17,703 bases of DNA from Candidatus Pelagibacterales bacterium (GCA_016882165.1 VHBV01000006.1:1-17703); one strand, 5' to 3'; counted from the first letter of the stretch, positions 8,343 through 16,553 are shown. Notes: generated by a model from the letters alone, not told the origin. Translations and numbers: made by a program.

Positions 8343-10904
8343 TTGATAAATTTATTCAAAAAATCCAAATCTAAACAAAAACACACAAGTGGCATTATAG
8401 CTAAAAAGCCAGATCCAGATTTTATTCCTTACGTTTGTCATTATAACTCAAATACAATTTTGACTAAAAATGGTGAACTAGTAAAAATCATAAGAATTAC
8501 TGGATTTAGTGACGAGTCTATGATGTCACAGGTCTCTTCTTTACGCGACAATATTCGTTCTTCAATTGTAAACCACATTCCAGATAATAAATTTGCTTTT
8601 TGGTTTCATACTATAAGAAGAAAAAAGAACATAAATCCTGAGGGTGAATTTGATGAGTTTTTCCCAAAACAACTAGACAAATCATGGAAAGAACAAAACA
8701 AATGGTCAGAGCAGTATGTTAATGAACTATATATTACAATAATTTCAGAAGGTCTTGATTCTTCAATTGCTAATTTTCAATCTTTGATGCGTTCTTTTTC
8801 TCAAAAAGTTACAGCTAATTTGCATCAAAATTATTTGGAACAATCTCATAAAGTATTAGCTAAAATTGTTAATAATATTTTAGCGGACATTGAAGAATAC
8901 GGAGCAGAGCTGCTTGGAATTAAAGAATTTGATGGAGTTTTATATTCTCAGCCAATGAATTTTTTTGGCAAGATAGTAAATCTTTTTGAAGAGCGATATA
9001 AATTATCGTTAAATGACATGTCATATGAATTGGTAAGTCACAAAATTGCTTTTGGTGATAGAGAAATTGAGGTTATAGGCAATGAAACCAAACAATTTGG
9101 AGCGATGCTTTCAATCAAAGAATATCGTGAAGTTTCAACCGAATCCTTAGATTACGTATTGCAGCTGCCTTTTGAAATGATAGTGACACAATCATTTGAT
9201 TTTACTTCTTCTCATAAAGAAATGGAGCCTTATGAATATCAAAACTACATTCTGCAAGTTAGTGGTGATGAAGCTTTTAGGTCTTTGATTGGTGTTGATA
9301 AGTTTGTTGCACATAATGACAAATGGCATCTAAGCGACAATATGGAAGAAGAAAAGAAAGCCGAAATTGCACAGCAAGAAAATGAAAAGCTGACATCTAC
9401 CAATTTTGGAAAGTTGCAAACTACTTTTATGATTATTGCTAACAGTCCAGAAGATTTAGAAGCTGACGTTAAAAGCGCTATGCACAAATTCAATCTTATT
9501 GGTTTTGCAGTTGTTAGAGAAGATGTTTTTAGTGAGCATTGTTTTTGGGCACAATTACCTGGAAACTTTCAATTTCTTCGTCGTCAAAAAATTATTCACT
9601 CATCAAAAATAGCTGGTTTTGCCGCACTGCATAGTTTTCCTGCTGGCTCTATAGCTAAAAATCATTGGGGACCAGCTGTTACAGTTTTGCCAACAATTCT
9701 TAATACTCCATATTTTTTCAATTTTCATGAAAAAGATTTAGGTCACTTGATAGTTGTAGGATCACATAATTCAGGAAAAACATCTCTGATAAATTTCTTA
9801 ATTTCGCAATCGAGACGCTTCAAAAGTAAAATCTTTTATTTCGATATTAATAAAAAGTCAGAATGTTTTATTAAAGCCATTAATGGAAATTACTACAACA
9901 TTTCTTATGATATCAAAAAGAAAAATTGTCTTTCTTTAAATCCATTTTCTCTTGAAAAGAATCAAGATTCGCAAGAGTTTTTAATCAGCTGGTTTAAAAG
10001 CTTAGTTACTTTTTCAAGATACCCAATTCCTAAAGAAGAATTAGATTTTGTTAAGGATATTGTTAATGAAATGTTTAATGCAAATGTAACTAATTTTACA
10101 CAGGCAATTGATTTTTTTAATAATCAAAATACCCCAACAATTTATCAAAAATTACAAGTCTGGAATAAAGGCCGGTTATCTCATATTTTTGGTGCTGAGA
10201 ATGAAGAAAGTTGGGAAAAAAGTGACATAGTTGCATTCGATTTTACCGACGTCATACAGCAAAAACCAATTGTTATACCAATCTTCAATTATCTAATATA
10301 TAAAATTGAAGAAAACTTAAGGGGTAATCCAGCGATCATGGTTTTAAGTGAAGCTTGGAATTTAATTAATAATCCAATTTTTGCACCTCAAATTCTTGAG
10401 TTTCTTGCAAGAATGAGAAGCCGAAATTGTGTTGTCATTTTTGAATGTGGTAATATTACAGAAGCTTCGGAAAGTGAGATTATTTTTGATATCAGAAAAA
10501 ATGTTGCTGCAGAAATTTATACTCCAAATAGAAACCCAGAAGAATATTATAGTTCAGTTTTTGGCTTAAATGAAGAAGAATTAGAAATGGTTAGAACAAT
10601 GGATCTTGAAGCTGGTCATTTCATGTTAAGAACTCAAGGCGATGATATAATTGCATCTTTTAACCTAGAAAAGAAATTTTCTAAAGCTAAAAAAATCTTA
10701 AGTTCTGACGAAATATCTCGTATTATACTTCAAGAAGTAGAAAGTCTTTCTGCTAATGAAAATGGTAAAGTTAATCCAGAGGTTTGGATTCCGCAGTTTT
10801 ATGATGTAATTGCTCAGATGGAAAAAGAGCAAGAACAAGAGCGTATAAAACTTTCAAAAGAAGAAGTGGCCAAAGAAAAGTTATATAAAGCAAGTTTAGA
10901 ATAA
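8343..10904 (+). CDS. virB4: VirB4-family type IV secretion ATPase (probable divergent paralogue)
   Basis: VirB4 proteins are cytoplasmic-face AAA+-like ATPases that energise pilus biogenesis and substrate transfer in VirB/D4 systems; Rickettsiales commonly carry more than one copy. The 853-residue product has the CagE/TrbE/VirB N-terminal region up to about 400, then a complete Walker A, GSHNSGKT (473-480). The Walker B region reads IMVLSEAWNLI, with Ser669 where the family normally has Asp before the Glu (DEAW). The following conserved stretch reads VIFECGN (698-704) rather than the common ATQS-type sequence. ATPase activity may therefore be altered. The start is TTG at 8343, the only one giving the full N-terminus; the first ATG is around residue 60. 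It sits 6 bases after gltA, with no other vir gene in the window. Its C-terminus is charged and Glu/Lys-rich. Confidence 0.92.
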   Translation: MINLFKKSKSKQKHTSGIIAKKPDPDFIPYVCHYNSNTILTKNGELVKIIRITGFSDESMMSQVSSLRDNIRSSIVNHIPDNKFAFWFHTIRRKKNINPEGEFDEFFPKQLDKSWKEQNKWSEQYVNELYITIISEGLDSSIANFQSLMRSFSQKVTANLHQNYLEQSHKVLAKIVNNILADIEEYGAELLGIKEFDGVLYSQPMNFFGKIVNLFEERYKLSLNDMSYELVSHKIAFGDREIEVIGNETKQFGAMLSIKEYREVSTESLDYVLQLPFEMIVTQSFDFTSSHKEMEPYEYQNYILQVSGDEAFRSLIGVDKFVAHNDKWHLSDNMEEEKKAEIAQQENEKLTSTNFGKLQTTFMIIANSPEDLEADVKSAMHKFNLIGFAVVREDVFSEHCFWAQLPGNFQFLRRQKIIHSSKIAGFAALHSFPAGSIAKNHWGPAVTVLPTILNTPYFFNFHEKDLGHLIVVGSHNSGKTSLINFLISQSRRFKSKIFYFDINKKSECFIKAINGNYYNISYDIKKKNCLSLNPFSLEKNQDSQEFLISWFKSLVTFSRYPIPKEELDFVKDIVNEMFNANVTNFTQAIDFFNNQNTPTIYQKLQVWNKGRLSHIFGAENEESWEKSDIVAFDFTDVIQQKPIVIPIFNYLIYKIEENLRGNPAIMVLSEAWNLINNPIFAPQILEFLARMRSRNCVVIFECGNITEASESEIIFDIRKNVAAEIYTPNRNPEEYYSSVFGLNEEELEMVRTMDLEAGHFMLRTQGDDIIASFNLEKKFSKAKKILSSDEISRIILQEVESLSANENGKVNPEVWIPQFYDVIAQMEKEQEQERIKLSKEEVAKEKLYKASLE

Positions 10905-10944
10905 ATTAGTTACAATTTAGAATTTTTATTTCATTTTTGTAATC

Positions 10945-10970
10945 GCAGGCGCTATTAAATAACGCCTTGC
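10945..10970. terminator. Hairpin between convergent virB4 and gatB
   Basis: The arms GCAGGCG-C-TATT (10945-10956) and AATA-A-CGCC-T-TGC (10958-10970) pair with one mismatch and one bulge around a GGCG/CGCC core. This is the most G/C-rich stem in the surrounding AT-rich DNA. It lies 3 bases beyond the gatB stop and 40 bases beyond the virB4 stop. There is no T tract on either side, so it may be a shared terminator or only a transcript-end stabilising stem. Confidence 0.45.
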
Positions 10971-10972
10971 CA

Positions 10973-12430
10973 TTAAGCAGCTAACTTCTTTTTTAATAAT
11001 TCATTCACAACTGATGGATTTGCCTGACCTTTCGATTCTTTCATAACTTGTCCAACAAAAAATCCAAAAAGCTTATCTTTGCCTGATCTGTATTCATCAA
11101 CAGAACTTTGGTTTTTTGTCATTACGTCTTCAATAATTTTCTCAATAGCTGAAGTGTCAGAAACTTGTTTTAAACCTTTAGATTCAACAATTTTGTTCGC
11201 GCTTTCACCAGTTTCAACCATAACGTCCAAGACGTCTTTGGCAATTTTTCCTGAAATTTCGCCACTTTTAATTAAGTCTAAAAGCTCAATTAAATTTTGT
11301 GCTTTTACTTTTAGGTTCTCAAAATCAATTCCCAATTTATTCATTCTACCAAATAGCTCAACTGTAAGCCAAGTCACGGAAATTTTTGGTTCGTGTTTTT
11401 TAATTAATTCTTCAAAATAAGCGGTGATTTCGCTGCTCATGGTCAAAACACCAGCATCATATTCAGGAATTCCAAGTTCCCTAATGTAACGTTCTTTTTT
11501 TGCACTTGGAAGTTCTGGCAAGGTTTTTCTAATTTCTTCCACAAATTCTTGAGACAAAACAAGTGGAGGCAAATCTGGATCTGGAAAATAACGGTAATCC
11601 ATCGCATCTTCTTTTGATCTCATTGTTCTGGTTTCTCCAGTTAAGGCATCAAAAAGGCGAGTTTCTTGGTCAATTGATCCACCATTTTCAATAATTTCAA
11701 CTTGACGAGCAGCTTCAAACTCAATTGCTCGCATAATGTTTCTGGTTGAATTCAAGTTTTTAATTTCACAACGAGTTCCAAGTTTTGATTCTCCAACTTT
11801 ACGTACTGAAACGTTAGCATCGCATCTTAAGTTTCCTTTTTCCATATCGCCATCGCAAGTTTCTAAAGCACGTACAATTGCACGGATTGTTTTTACATAT
11901 TCAGCAGCTTCAAAAGGTGAATTAATATCGGGTTTTGAAACAATTTCCATCAAGGCAACTCCAGCTCTGTTTAAGTCAATTAAAGAAAGAGAAGGGTGTT
12001 GATCGTGAATTGATTTTCCTGCGTCTTGCTCAAGATGAATACGTTCGACACGAACGGTCTTTTTATCGCCATTTTCAAGTGTAATTTCAACTGCACCTTC
12101 TCCAACAATTGGGTCAAGATATTGCGAGATTTGATAACCTTGTGGCAAGTCAGCATAGAAATAATTTTTACGATCAAAAACTGATCTTAAGTTAATTTTT
12201 GCATTAATACCCAATCCTGTTTTAACTGCTTGACGCACACATTCTTCATTGATTGTTGGCAACATTCCTGGAAGCGCCGCATCAATCAAAGAAACTTGCG
12301 AATTTTGAGGTGCTCCAAACTCAGTTGCGGCACGTGAGAAAAGTTTAGAATTTGATGCAACTTGTGCGTGAATTTCGCAACCAATAACAATTTCGTAAGT
12401 GTTATTTTTACCTTGTATTGTGTATGTCAT
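10973..12430 (-). CDS. gatB: Aspartyl/glutamyl-tRNA(Asn/Gln) amidotransferase subunit B
   Basis: GatB is the kinase and tRNA-binding subunit of the GatCAB complex. The complex converts Glu-tRNA(Gln) and Asp-tRNA(Asn) to the amidated forms in organisms lacking GlnRS or AsnRS. The 485-residue product is full length. It shows the N-terminal IGCEIHAQ (16-23), DRKNYFYADLPQGYQISQ (86-103), DLNRAG (152-157), LMEIVSKPD (160-168), GNLRCDANVSVR (199-210) and EIKNLNS (222-228), with the helical YqeY-like tail after about 330. gatA and gatC are not adjacent here, so the complex is encoded at split loci, as is seen in some reduced genomes. The ATG at 12430 lies one base after the stop of the upstream MAPEG gene, which suggests translational coupling. 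Confidence 0.97.
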   Translation of the reverse strand: MTYTIQGKNNTYEIVIGCEIHAQVASNSKLFSRAATEFGAPQNSQVSLIDAALPGMLPTINEECVRQAVKTGLGINAKINLRSVFDRKNYFYADLPQGYQISQYLDPIVGEGAVEITLENGDKKTVRVERIHLEQDAGKSIHDQHPSLSLIDLNRAGVALMEIVSKPDINSPFEAAEYVKTIRAIVRALETCDGDMEKGNLRCDANVSVRKVGESKLGTRCEIKNLNSTRNIMRAIEFEAARQVEIIENGGSIDQETRLFDALTGETRTMRSKEDAMDYRYFPDPDLPPLVLSQEFVEEIRKTLPELPSAKKERYIRELGIPEYDAGVLTMSSEITAYFEELIKKHEPKISVTWLTVELFGRMNKLGIDFENLKVKAQNLIELLDLIKSGEISGKIAKDVLDVMVETGESANKIVESKGLKQVSDTSAIEKIIEDVMTKNQSSVDEYRSGKDKLFGFFVGQVMKESKGQANPSVVNELLKKKLAA

Positions 12431-12431
12431 T

Positions 12432-12818
12432 TTAAAAAGCTAAAAAATATGAAATAAGATTAGTTAAGCTAAGAATAATTATTGAACTAAATGTTGCAAC
12501 CATTCCTGTAACACGAAAATGAAAATTTTCTTTTGCTTGGCTAATTCCATATGCATGAATAATTCTACCACATAAAAAAATTATAGCACAAAAGTGCAAA
12601 ATAAAATTATTTAGGCCACTTATTTCTGCCAAAGTCAGTAAAATTAAAAATATCGGAGTTGATTGACAAAAATTTGCTTGCGCTGCAATTGCTTTTTGTA
12701 AAGCTAAATTACCATTATCTCCAACCGCAACTTTTTCACGACGACGAATTTTTATAACTTTAATTGTTAAAAATATAAACACTAAGGCTAAGAGTGCAGC
12801 ATATAAAGAGCTTATCAT
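12432..12818 (-). CDS. MAPEG-family membrane protein
   Basis: A 128-residue inner-membrane protein with about four hydrophobic segments (roughly 3-22, 53-70, 71-90 and 105-127). The conserved MAPEG/YecN features are GDNGNLALQKAIAAQANF near 33-50, the Pro at 55 in the second helix, and RIIHAYG (85-91). MAPEG proteins include glutathione-dependent microsomal enzymes; the bacterial YecN-like branch has no settled function. The residue after ANFC is Gln where many members have Glu (ANF.EY), so any glutathione chemistry here is uncertain. It starts 8 bases after the stop of the upstream small gene and ends one base before gatB, so it is probably part of one transcript with both. No functional link to gatB is implied by the sequence. 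Confidence 0.82.
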   Translation of the reverse strand: MISSLYAALLALVFIFLTIKVIKIRRREKVAVGDNGNLALQKAIAAQANFCQSTPIFLILLTLAEISGLNNFILHFCAIIFLCGRIIHAYGISQAKENFHFRVTGMVATFSSIIILSLTNLISYFLAF

Positions 12819-12826
12819 ATTTGATT

Positions 12827-13138
12827 CTATTTTTTATTAGACACTAACCACATAGATCCATATTTTACATATTTTGTGCGAATTCTACCAATATTACTCC
12901 TACTAAAACGCCATGGTTTTTGTGATTCGTCTAATAATCCAAGTTTTACAAGTTTTTCAGGACCAGAATTTTCTGTTAAAATATAAGGTTCTAATTCTTG
13001 GTTATTAATTAAACTAAAAGTTGGGTTATTGCCAGAATTTGAAATGATTTGCGATTGGTTGTGATTTTGAGTTTTGCTAAATAACTTAACTGAGAGTTTT
13101 ATTTTGGGATTTTTTAGAAAAGAAAAAAAATCAATCAT
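12827..13138 (-). CDS. Unrecognised 103-residue protein
   Basis: I do not recognise a family. The N-terminus is basic with aromatic residues (MIDFFSFLKNPKIK), a Ser/Asn/Gln-rich linker follows (about 23-42), and the C-terminal 55 residues look folded: ELEPYILTENSGPEKLVKLG, then KPWRFSRSNIGRIRTKYVKY with many Arg and Lys, ending in SMWLVSNKK. The basic C-terminus could bind nucleic acid, but that is inference. A longer in-frame start at 13195 exists, but its extra 19 codons are an out-of-frame reading of the DUF2442-like gene, so I chose the ATG at 13138. That ATG lies 10 bases after the DUF2442 stop and has no Shine-Dalgarno. The gene is 8 bases upstream of the MAPEG gene. Confidence 0.6.
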   Translation of the reverse strand: MIDFFSFLKNPKIKLSVKLFSKTQNHNQSQIISNSGNNPTFSLINNQELEPYILTENSGPEKLVKLGLLDESQKPWRFSRSNIGRIRTKYVKYGSMWLVSNKK

Positions 13139-13148
13139 AATAAGTAAA

Positions 13149-13388
13149 TTAGAAAAGCATTTTATACAAAAATTCTGGCGCCAAATCCAAGCCATTTTGC
13201 CAAGTTATAGTATCCATATCCACTTTAATTTGGCTAAATTTTTGCTTGTTCTTTTAATTCTTGAAAAATTGGTCTTGTATCTTTTGATATTACTTCTTCA
13301 AGATCAATAATTACTGTTTTATTATCTTCAAAAGTAACTTCAATTTTGTAATCTTTATATATTTGGCTTTTATTACATAATGCATCAT
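13149..13388 (-). pseudogene. DUF2442-like protein, frameshifted twice
   Basis: Reading the minus strand in three pieces recovers a protein of about 79 residues resembling the DUF2442 family. Starting at tandem ATGs (13388 or 13385), frame one gives MHYVIKAKYIK; the next frame gives DYKIEVTFEDNKTVIIDLEE and runs to about QELKEQAK; the first frame then returns with FSQIKVDMDTITWQNGLDLA and PEFLYKMLF, ending at TAA (13151-13149). The joins lie at an A run near codon 12 (one A missing, about 13352-13354) and at an A run before TTTAGCC (one A extra, about 13236-13240). DUF2442 proteins are small, often beside DUF4160, and have been suggested to belong to toxin-antitoxin-like pairs; their function is not established. 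No DUF4160 gene is present. The gene heads the minus-strand cluster ending in gatB. Confidence 0.75.
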
Positions 13389-13453
13389 ATTATCTCAGGC
13401 ATATTTGGTTTTTTGTGGTGTTAATAAAATTTAAGGCACTATAACATAACAAT

Positions 13454-13545
13454 AAGTGTCATCCTGAGCGTAAGCGAAGGATCTCAGGCGATAAGTTCCG
13501 AAATCAAACTCCTGAGATCCTTCGCTTATGCTCATGATGACACTT
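13454..13545. repeat. 92-bp near-perfect inverted repeat (palindromic element)
   Basis: Arms of 35 bases (13454-13488 and 13511-13545) are complementary at 33 positions and flank a 22-base loop. The arm contains GTCATCCTGAGCG and GCGAAGGATCTCAGG and is clearly more G/C-rich than its surroundings. From memory, repeats with this core occur in many bacterial genomes as dispersed palindromes; I cannot confirm that here. Of the two mismatches, one becomes a G-U pair in plus-strand RNA. It lies between gyrA and the DUF2442-like gene, 82 bases past the gyrA stop, and could act as a transcript-end structure for gyrA. Confidence 0.9.
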
Positions 13546-13561
13546 GTCAAGATGGTATCTG

Positions 13562-13614
13562 CCAAACTAACCTTATCTAATTAATAACTACGATAGTTTG
13601 GTATAGTTACCAAA
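13562..13614 (-). terminator. Overlapping alternative hairpins after the gyrA stop
   Basis: TTTGGTA (13597-13603) pairs perfectly with TACCAAA (13608-13614) across a 4-base loop, 12 bases beyond the gyrA stop. An overlapping arm, TAGTTTGG (13594-13601), also pairs perfectly with CCAAACTA (13562-13569). The two stems exclude each other. No T tract follows, so a terminator role is only plausible, together with the 92-bp element further downstream. Confidence 0.35.
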
Positions 13615-13626
13615 TTTAAAACTGCT

Positions 13627-16437
13627 TTAAACAGCTTCAGACGCTGAAACTTCATCTTCAATTCCATCAATAACTTCTTCTCCTACCTCCGCGTCATCAA
13701 CTTCTTTATTTCCAGTGTGAGCAATTCTAGCAACTGACACAACGGCTTCATCTTTGGTTTTAATCAAAGTTACACCTTGGGTGTTGCGTCCTGAAATTCT
13801 AACTGATGCAACTTCACTTCTAATTAAAGTTCCTTTGTCGGTGATAATCATAATTTGATCATTACCTTCAATTGGGAAGCTTGCAACCACGTTACCATTT
13901 CTTTTCGAAGTGATAATGTTAGTAATTCCTGAACCGCCTCTATTTGTAATTCTGTACTCGTATGCTGAAGATCTTTTTCCAAAACCATTTTCAGTTATTG
14001 TTAAAATAAATTCTTCATTGATTGTCATTTCTTCAATTTTAGATTGAGGTAATTCAGCATCTTTAATTTGAGGAATATCTTTTGGTTGAACCAGTAAATC
14101 ATCAGATGGATTTTCTTGCAGTTTTTTGTTAAATAACAAAGCTTCGCGAATTGCAAGACGTTGTTCTAAATCAACTTTTAAATATTTTTCTTTAATTTCA
14201 GAGTCTTCTGTTGCGTGTTTTAAAATTGACATAGCAATTACTTTATTGCCTTTTTCAAGTTTAACTCCACGAACACCAGTCGAGTTTCTGCTTTGGAAAA
14301 CGCGTAGTTTTTCAACAGGAAAGCGTATACATTTACCATCTTTTGTTGAAAGTAATATGTCGTCTTGTTCTGTACATAAGTTTACTCCAATTAAAGCTTC
14401 ATCACCTTCTAATTTCATAGCAATTTTACCGCTTGAGCGAATATCAACAAATTGATCCATTGAGTTTCTTCTGATATCGCCATTTGATGTTGCAAACACA
14501 ATACTCAGATTTTGCCATGTTGATTCATCTTCTGGTAAAGATAAAATTGTAGAAATTTTCTCATCTTGTTCTAAAGGTAACAAATTGACTAATGCACGAC
14601 CTCTTGCTTGCGGGCTTCCAAGCGGAAGTTTGTAAGTTTTTAGACGATAAACTTTTCCTTTGTTTGAGAAGAATAAAATTGGCGTGTGAGTGTTGGTCAC
14701 AAAAATATCAGTTGTAATATCTTCATCTCTTACATCCATTGCACTTCTTCCTTTGCCACCGCGTTTTTGTGTGCGATAAGCTGAAAGTGCAACACGTTTG
14801 ATGTAGCCATTCATTGTTCCAACAACAACCATATCTTCTTTTGGAATTAGGTCTTCAATATCAACTTCAAATTCAGAGTCTTCAATTGTTGATCTTCTTG
14901 GAGTTGCAAATTGTTCTTTAACTTCAATTAATTCTTTTTTTACTAGCTCAAGCATTTTTGATCTGTCGCCCAAAAGCTCTAAGTATCCTGAAATTTCAGC
15001 AGCTAATGATTTAAGTTCATCGCTTATTTTGTCCATTTCTAGGCCAGTTAAGCGAGCAAGTCTCATATCAAGAATTGCTTTGGCTTGAATTTCTGTGAAG
15101 TAGAATTTTCCGTCTTTAACAACGTTTCCTTTATCATGAACTAGTTTAATGATTGTCTCTACAATTCCAACAGGCCAAGATTTTCCAAGAAGTTTTTCTT
15201 TTGCTTCAACAACATCTTTTGAAGATTTGATTAGCTCAACAATCTCATCAATATTTGCAACCGAAACAGCTAAACCAATTAAAATGTGAGTTTTATCACG
15301 TGCTTTTCCAAGTAAGAAATTAGTCCTACGTGTTGTTACATCAAAGCGGAAATTGCTGAATACCTTTATAACATCAAGCAAATTCATTAATTGCGGTTTG
15401 CCGTGGTTTAGAGCCAGCATATTCACACTGAAATTGCATTGAAGTTCAGTGAAGCTATAAAGCTGATTAATGATAACTTCTTCCATGGCATCGCGCTTAA
15501 GCTCAATTACAACTCGAATTCCATCTCTATCAGATTCGTCGCGAAGATCAGTAATGCCTTCTATTTTTTTCTCTTTTACTAAATCGGCGATTTTTTCTAC
15601 TAACTTAGCTTTATTAACTTGGTAAGGAATTTCTTCAATTATAATTGCAACTTTTCCGCCAGCTTTCTTTTCAATTTTATGACGGCCACGCATTACAACT
15701 GAGCCACGTCCAGTGCGTGCTGCTGAATCAAAACCAGCTCTGCCCAAAATTATACCGCCAGTTGGAAAATCAGGTCCAGGTACAATTTTGATAATTTCCT
15801 CTATTGATACGTCATTATTGTCGATGTAAGCCAAACAAGCATCTATAACTTCTCCTAAGTTATGTGGAGGAATGTTGGTAGCCATACCAACTGCAATACC
15901 TCCAGATCCATTAACTAAAAGATTTGGAAAACGTGCTGGTAAAACTTTTGGTTCTTTTTCGTGACCATCATAATTTGGCATGAAGTCAACGGTATCTTTA
16001 TCCAAATCATCAAGCATGGTATGAGAAATTTTCTCCAAACGTGATTCGGTATAACGCATCGCAGCTGCCGGATCGTCATCAATTGAACCAAAGTTACCTT
16101 GACCATCAATCAATGGAACACGCATTGAAAAATTTTGAGCCATACGCACCAAAGACTCATAAATTGCCGAGTCACCATGCGGGTGGTATTTACCCATCAC
16201 TTCACCAACAATTCTAGCTGACTTTTTAAATGGTTTATTATAGTCGTAGTTTCCTTCATACATCGCATAAAGAATACGACGATGAACCGGTTTTAAACCA
16301 TCGCAAGCATCAGGAATTGCACGAGAAACAATTACGCTCATTGCGTAATCTAGGTAAGATTTTTTCATCTCTGTCACTAAAGATACTGGTTGAATATCTT
16401 TTCCTGTAGCAACTTGAATAGTGTTTTGATCAGTCAT
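13627..16437 (-). CDS. gyrA: DNA gyrase subunit A
   Basis: GyrA cuts and rejoins DNA in the A2B2 gyrase that introduces negative supercoils. The 936-residue product is complete. The catalytic tyrosine is Y129 in AAMRYTESRL. The quinolone-determining region reads HPHGDSAIYESLVRMAQ, with Ser90 and Glu94 at the E. coli 83 and 87 positions, a wild-type-like pattern. The GyrA box QKRGGKG is at 557-563, followed by the beta-pinwheel C-terminal domain, which includes an insertion of roughly 70 charged residues around 745-815 of the kind I would expect in alphaproteobacteria. The acidic C-terminal tail is also typical. The ATG at 16437 has no Shine-Dalgarno. Transcription is monocistronic by context, with a candidate promoter at 16524-16553 and hairpins past the stop. 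Confidence 0.98.
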   Translation of the reverse strand: MTDQNTIQVATGKDIQPVSLVTEMKKSYLDYAMSVIVSRAIPDACDGLKPVHRRILYAMYEGNYDYNKPFKKSARIVGEVMGKYHPHGDSAIYESLVRMAQNFSMRVPLIDGQGNFGSIDDDPAAAMRYTESRLEKISHTMLDDLDKDTVDFMPNYDGHEKEPKVLPARFPNLLVNGSGGIAVGMATNIPPHNLGEVIDACLAYIDNNDVSIEEIIKIVPGPDFPTGGIILGRAGFDSAARTGRGSVVMRGRHKIEKKAGGKVAIIIEEIPYQVNKAKLVEKIADLVKEKKIEGITDLRDESDRDGIRVVIELKRDAMEEVIINQLYSFTELQCNFSVNMLALNHGKPQLMNLLDVIKVFSNFRFDVTTRRTNFLLGKARDKTHILIGLAVSVANIDEIVELIKSSKDVVEAKEKLLGKSWPVGIVETIIKLVHDKGNVVKDGKFYFTEIQAKAILDMRLARLTGLEMDKISDELKSLAAEISGYLELLGDRSKMLELVKKELIEVKEQFATPRRSTIEDSEFEVDIEDLIPKEDMVVVGTMNGYIKRVALSAYRTQKRGGKGRSAMDVRDEDITTDIFVTNTHTPILFFSNKGKVYRLKTYKLPLGSPQARGRALVNLLPLEQDEKISTILSLPEDESTWQNLSIVFATSNGDIRRNSMDQFVDIRSSGKIAMKLEGDEALIGVNLCTEQDDILLSTKDGKCIRFPVEKLRVFQSRNSTGVRGVKLEKGNKVIAMSILKHATEDSEIKEKYLKVDLEQRLAIREALLFNKKLQENPSDDLLVQPKDIPQIKDAELPQSKIEEMTINEEFILTITENGFGKRSSAYEYRITNRGGSGITNIITSKRNGNVVASFPIEGNDQIMIITDKGTLIRSEVASVRISGRNTQGVTLIKTKDEAVVSVARIAHTGNKEVDDAEVGEEVIDGIEDEVSASEAV

Positions 16438-16523
16438 TTGAGATTTGTTAGTTTTTGTTTTTCAATTATTTTCTGTTTTACAATAAGCCAGATCAGCTTT
16501 TTTATGATAAAAATGAGGTTATT

Positions 16524-16553
16524 ACTATAGATTAAGCCTTTGTTTTAGTGCAA
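16524..16553 (-). promoter_or_regulatory. Candidate sigma-70 promoter for gyrA
   Basis: On the minus strand, TTGCAC (16553-16548) and TATAGT (16529-16524) are separated by 18 bases; the -10 matches TATAAT at five of six positions, the -35 at three. It would give a leader of about 80 bases before gyrA. The AT-rich surroundings make chance matches common. The rest of 16438-16691 shows no gene that I can support. Confidence 0.4.

Noticed and set aside
13139..13195. N-terminal extension of the 103-residue protein to 122 residues
   Set aside because: These codons overlap the end of the DUF2442-like gene in another frame and look like its shadow.
13385..13402. Five-codon frame MPEII overlapping the DUF2442 start, resembling the start of a DUF4160 protein
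   Set aside because: Five residues are too few to claim a remnant; it may be chance.
16141..16188. Fluoroquinolone-resistance change in GyrA (Glu at the E. coli 87 position)
   Set aside because: Ser is kept at position 83, and Glu at 87 is the normal residue in many wild-type gyrases.
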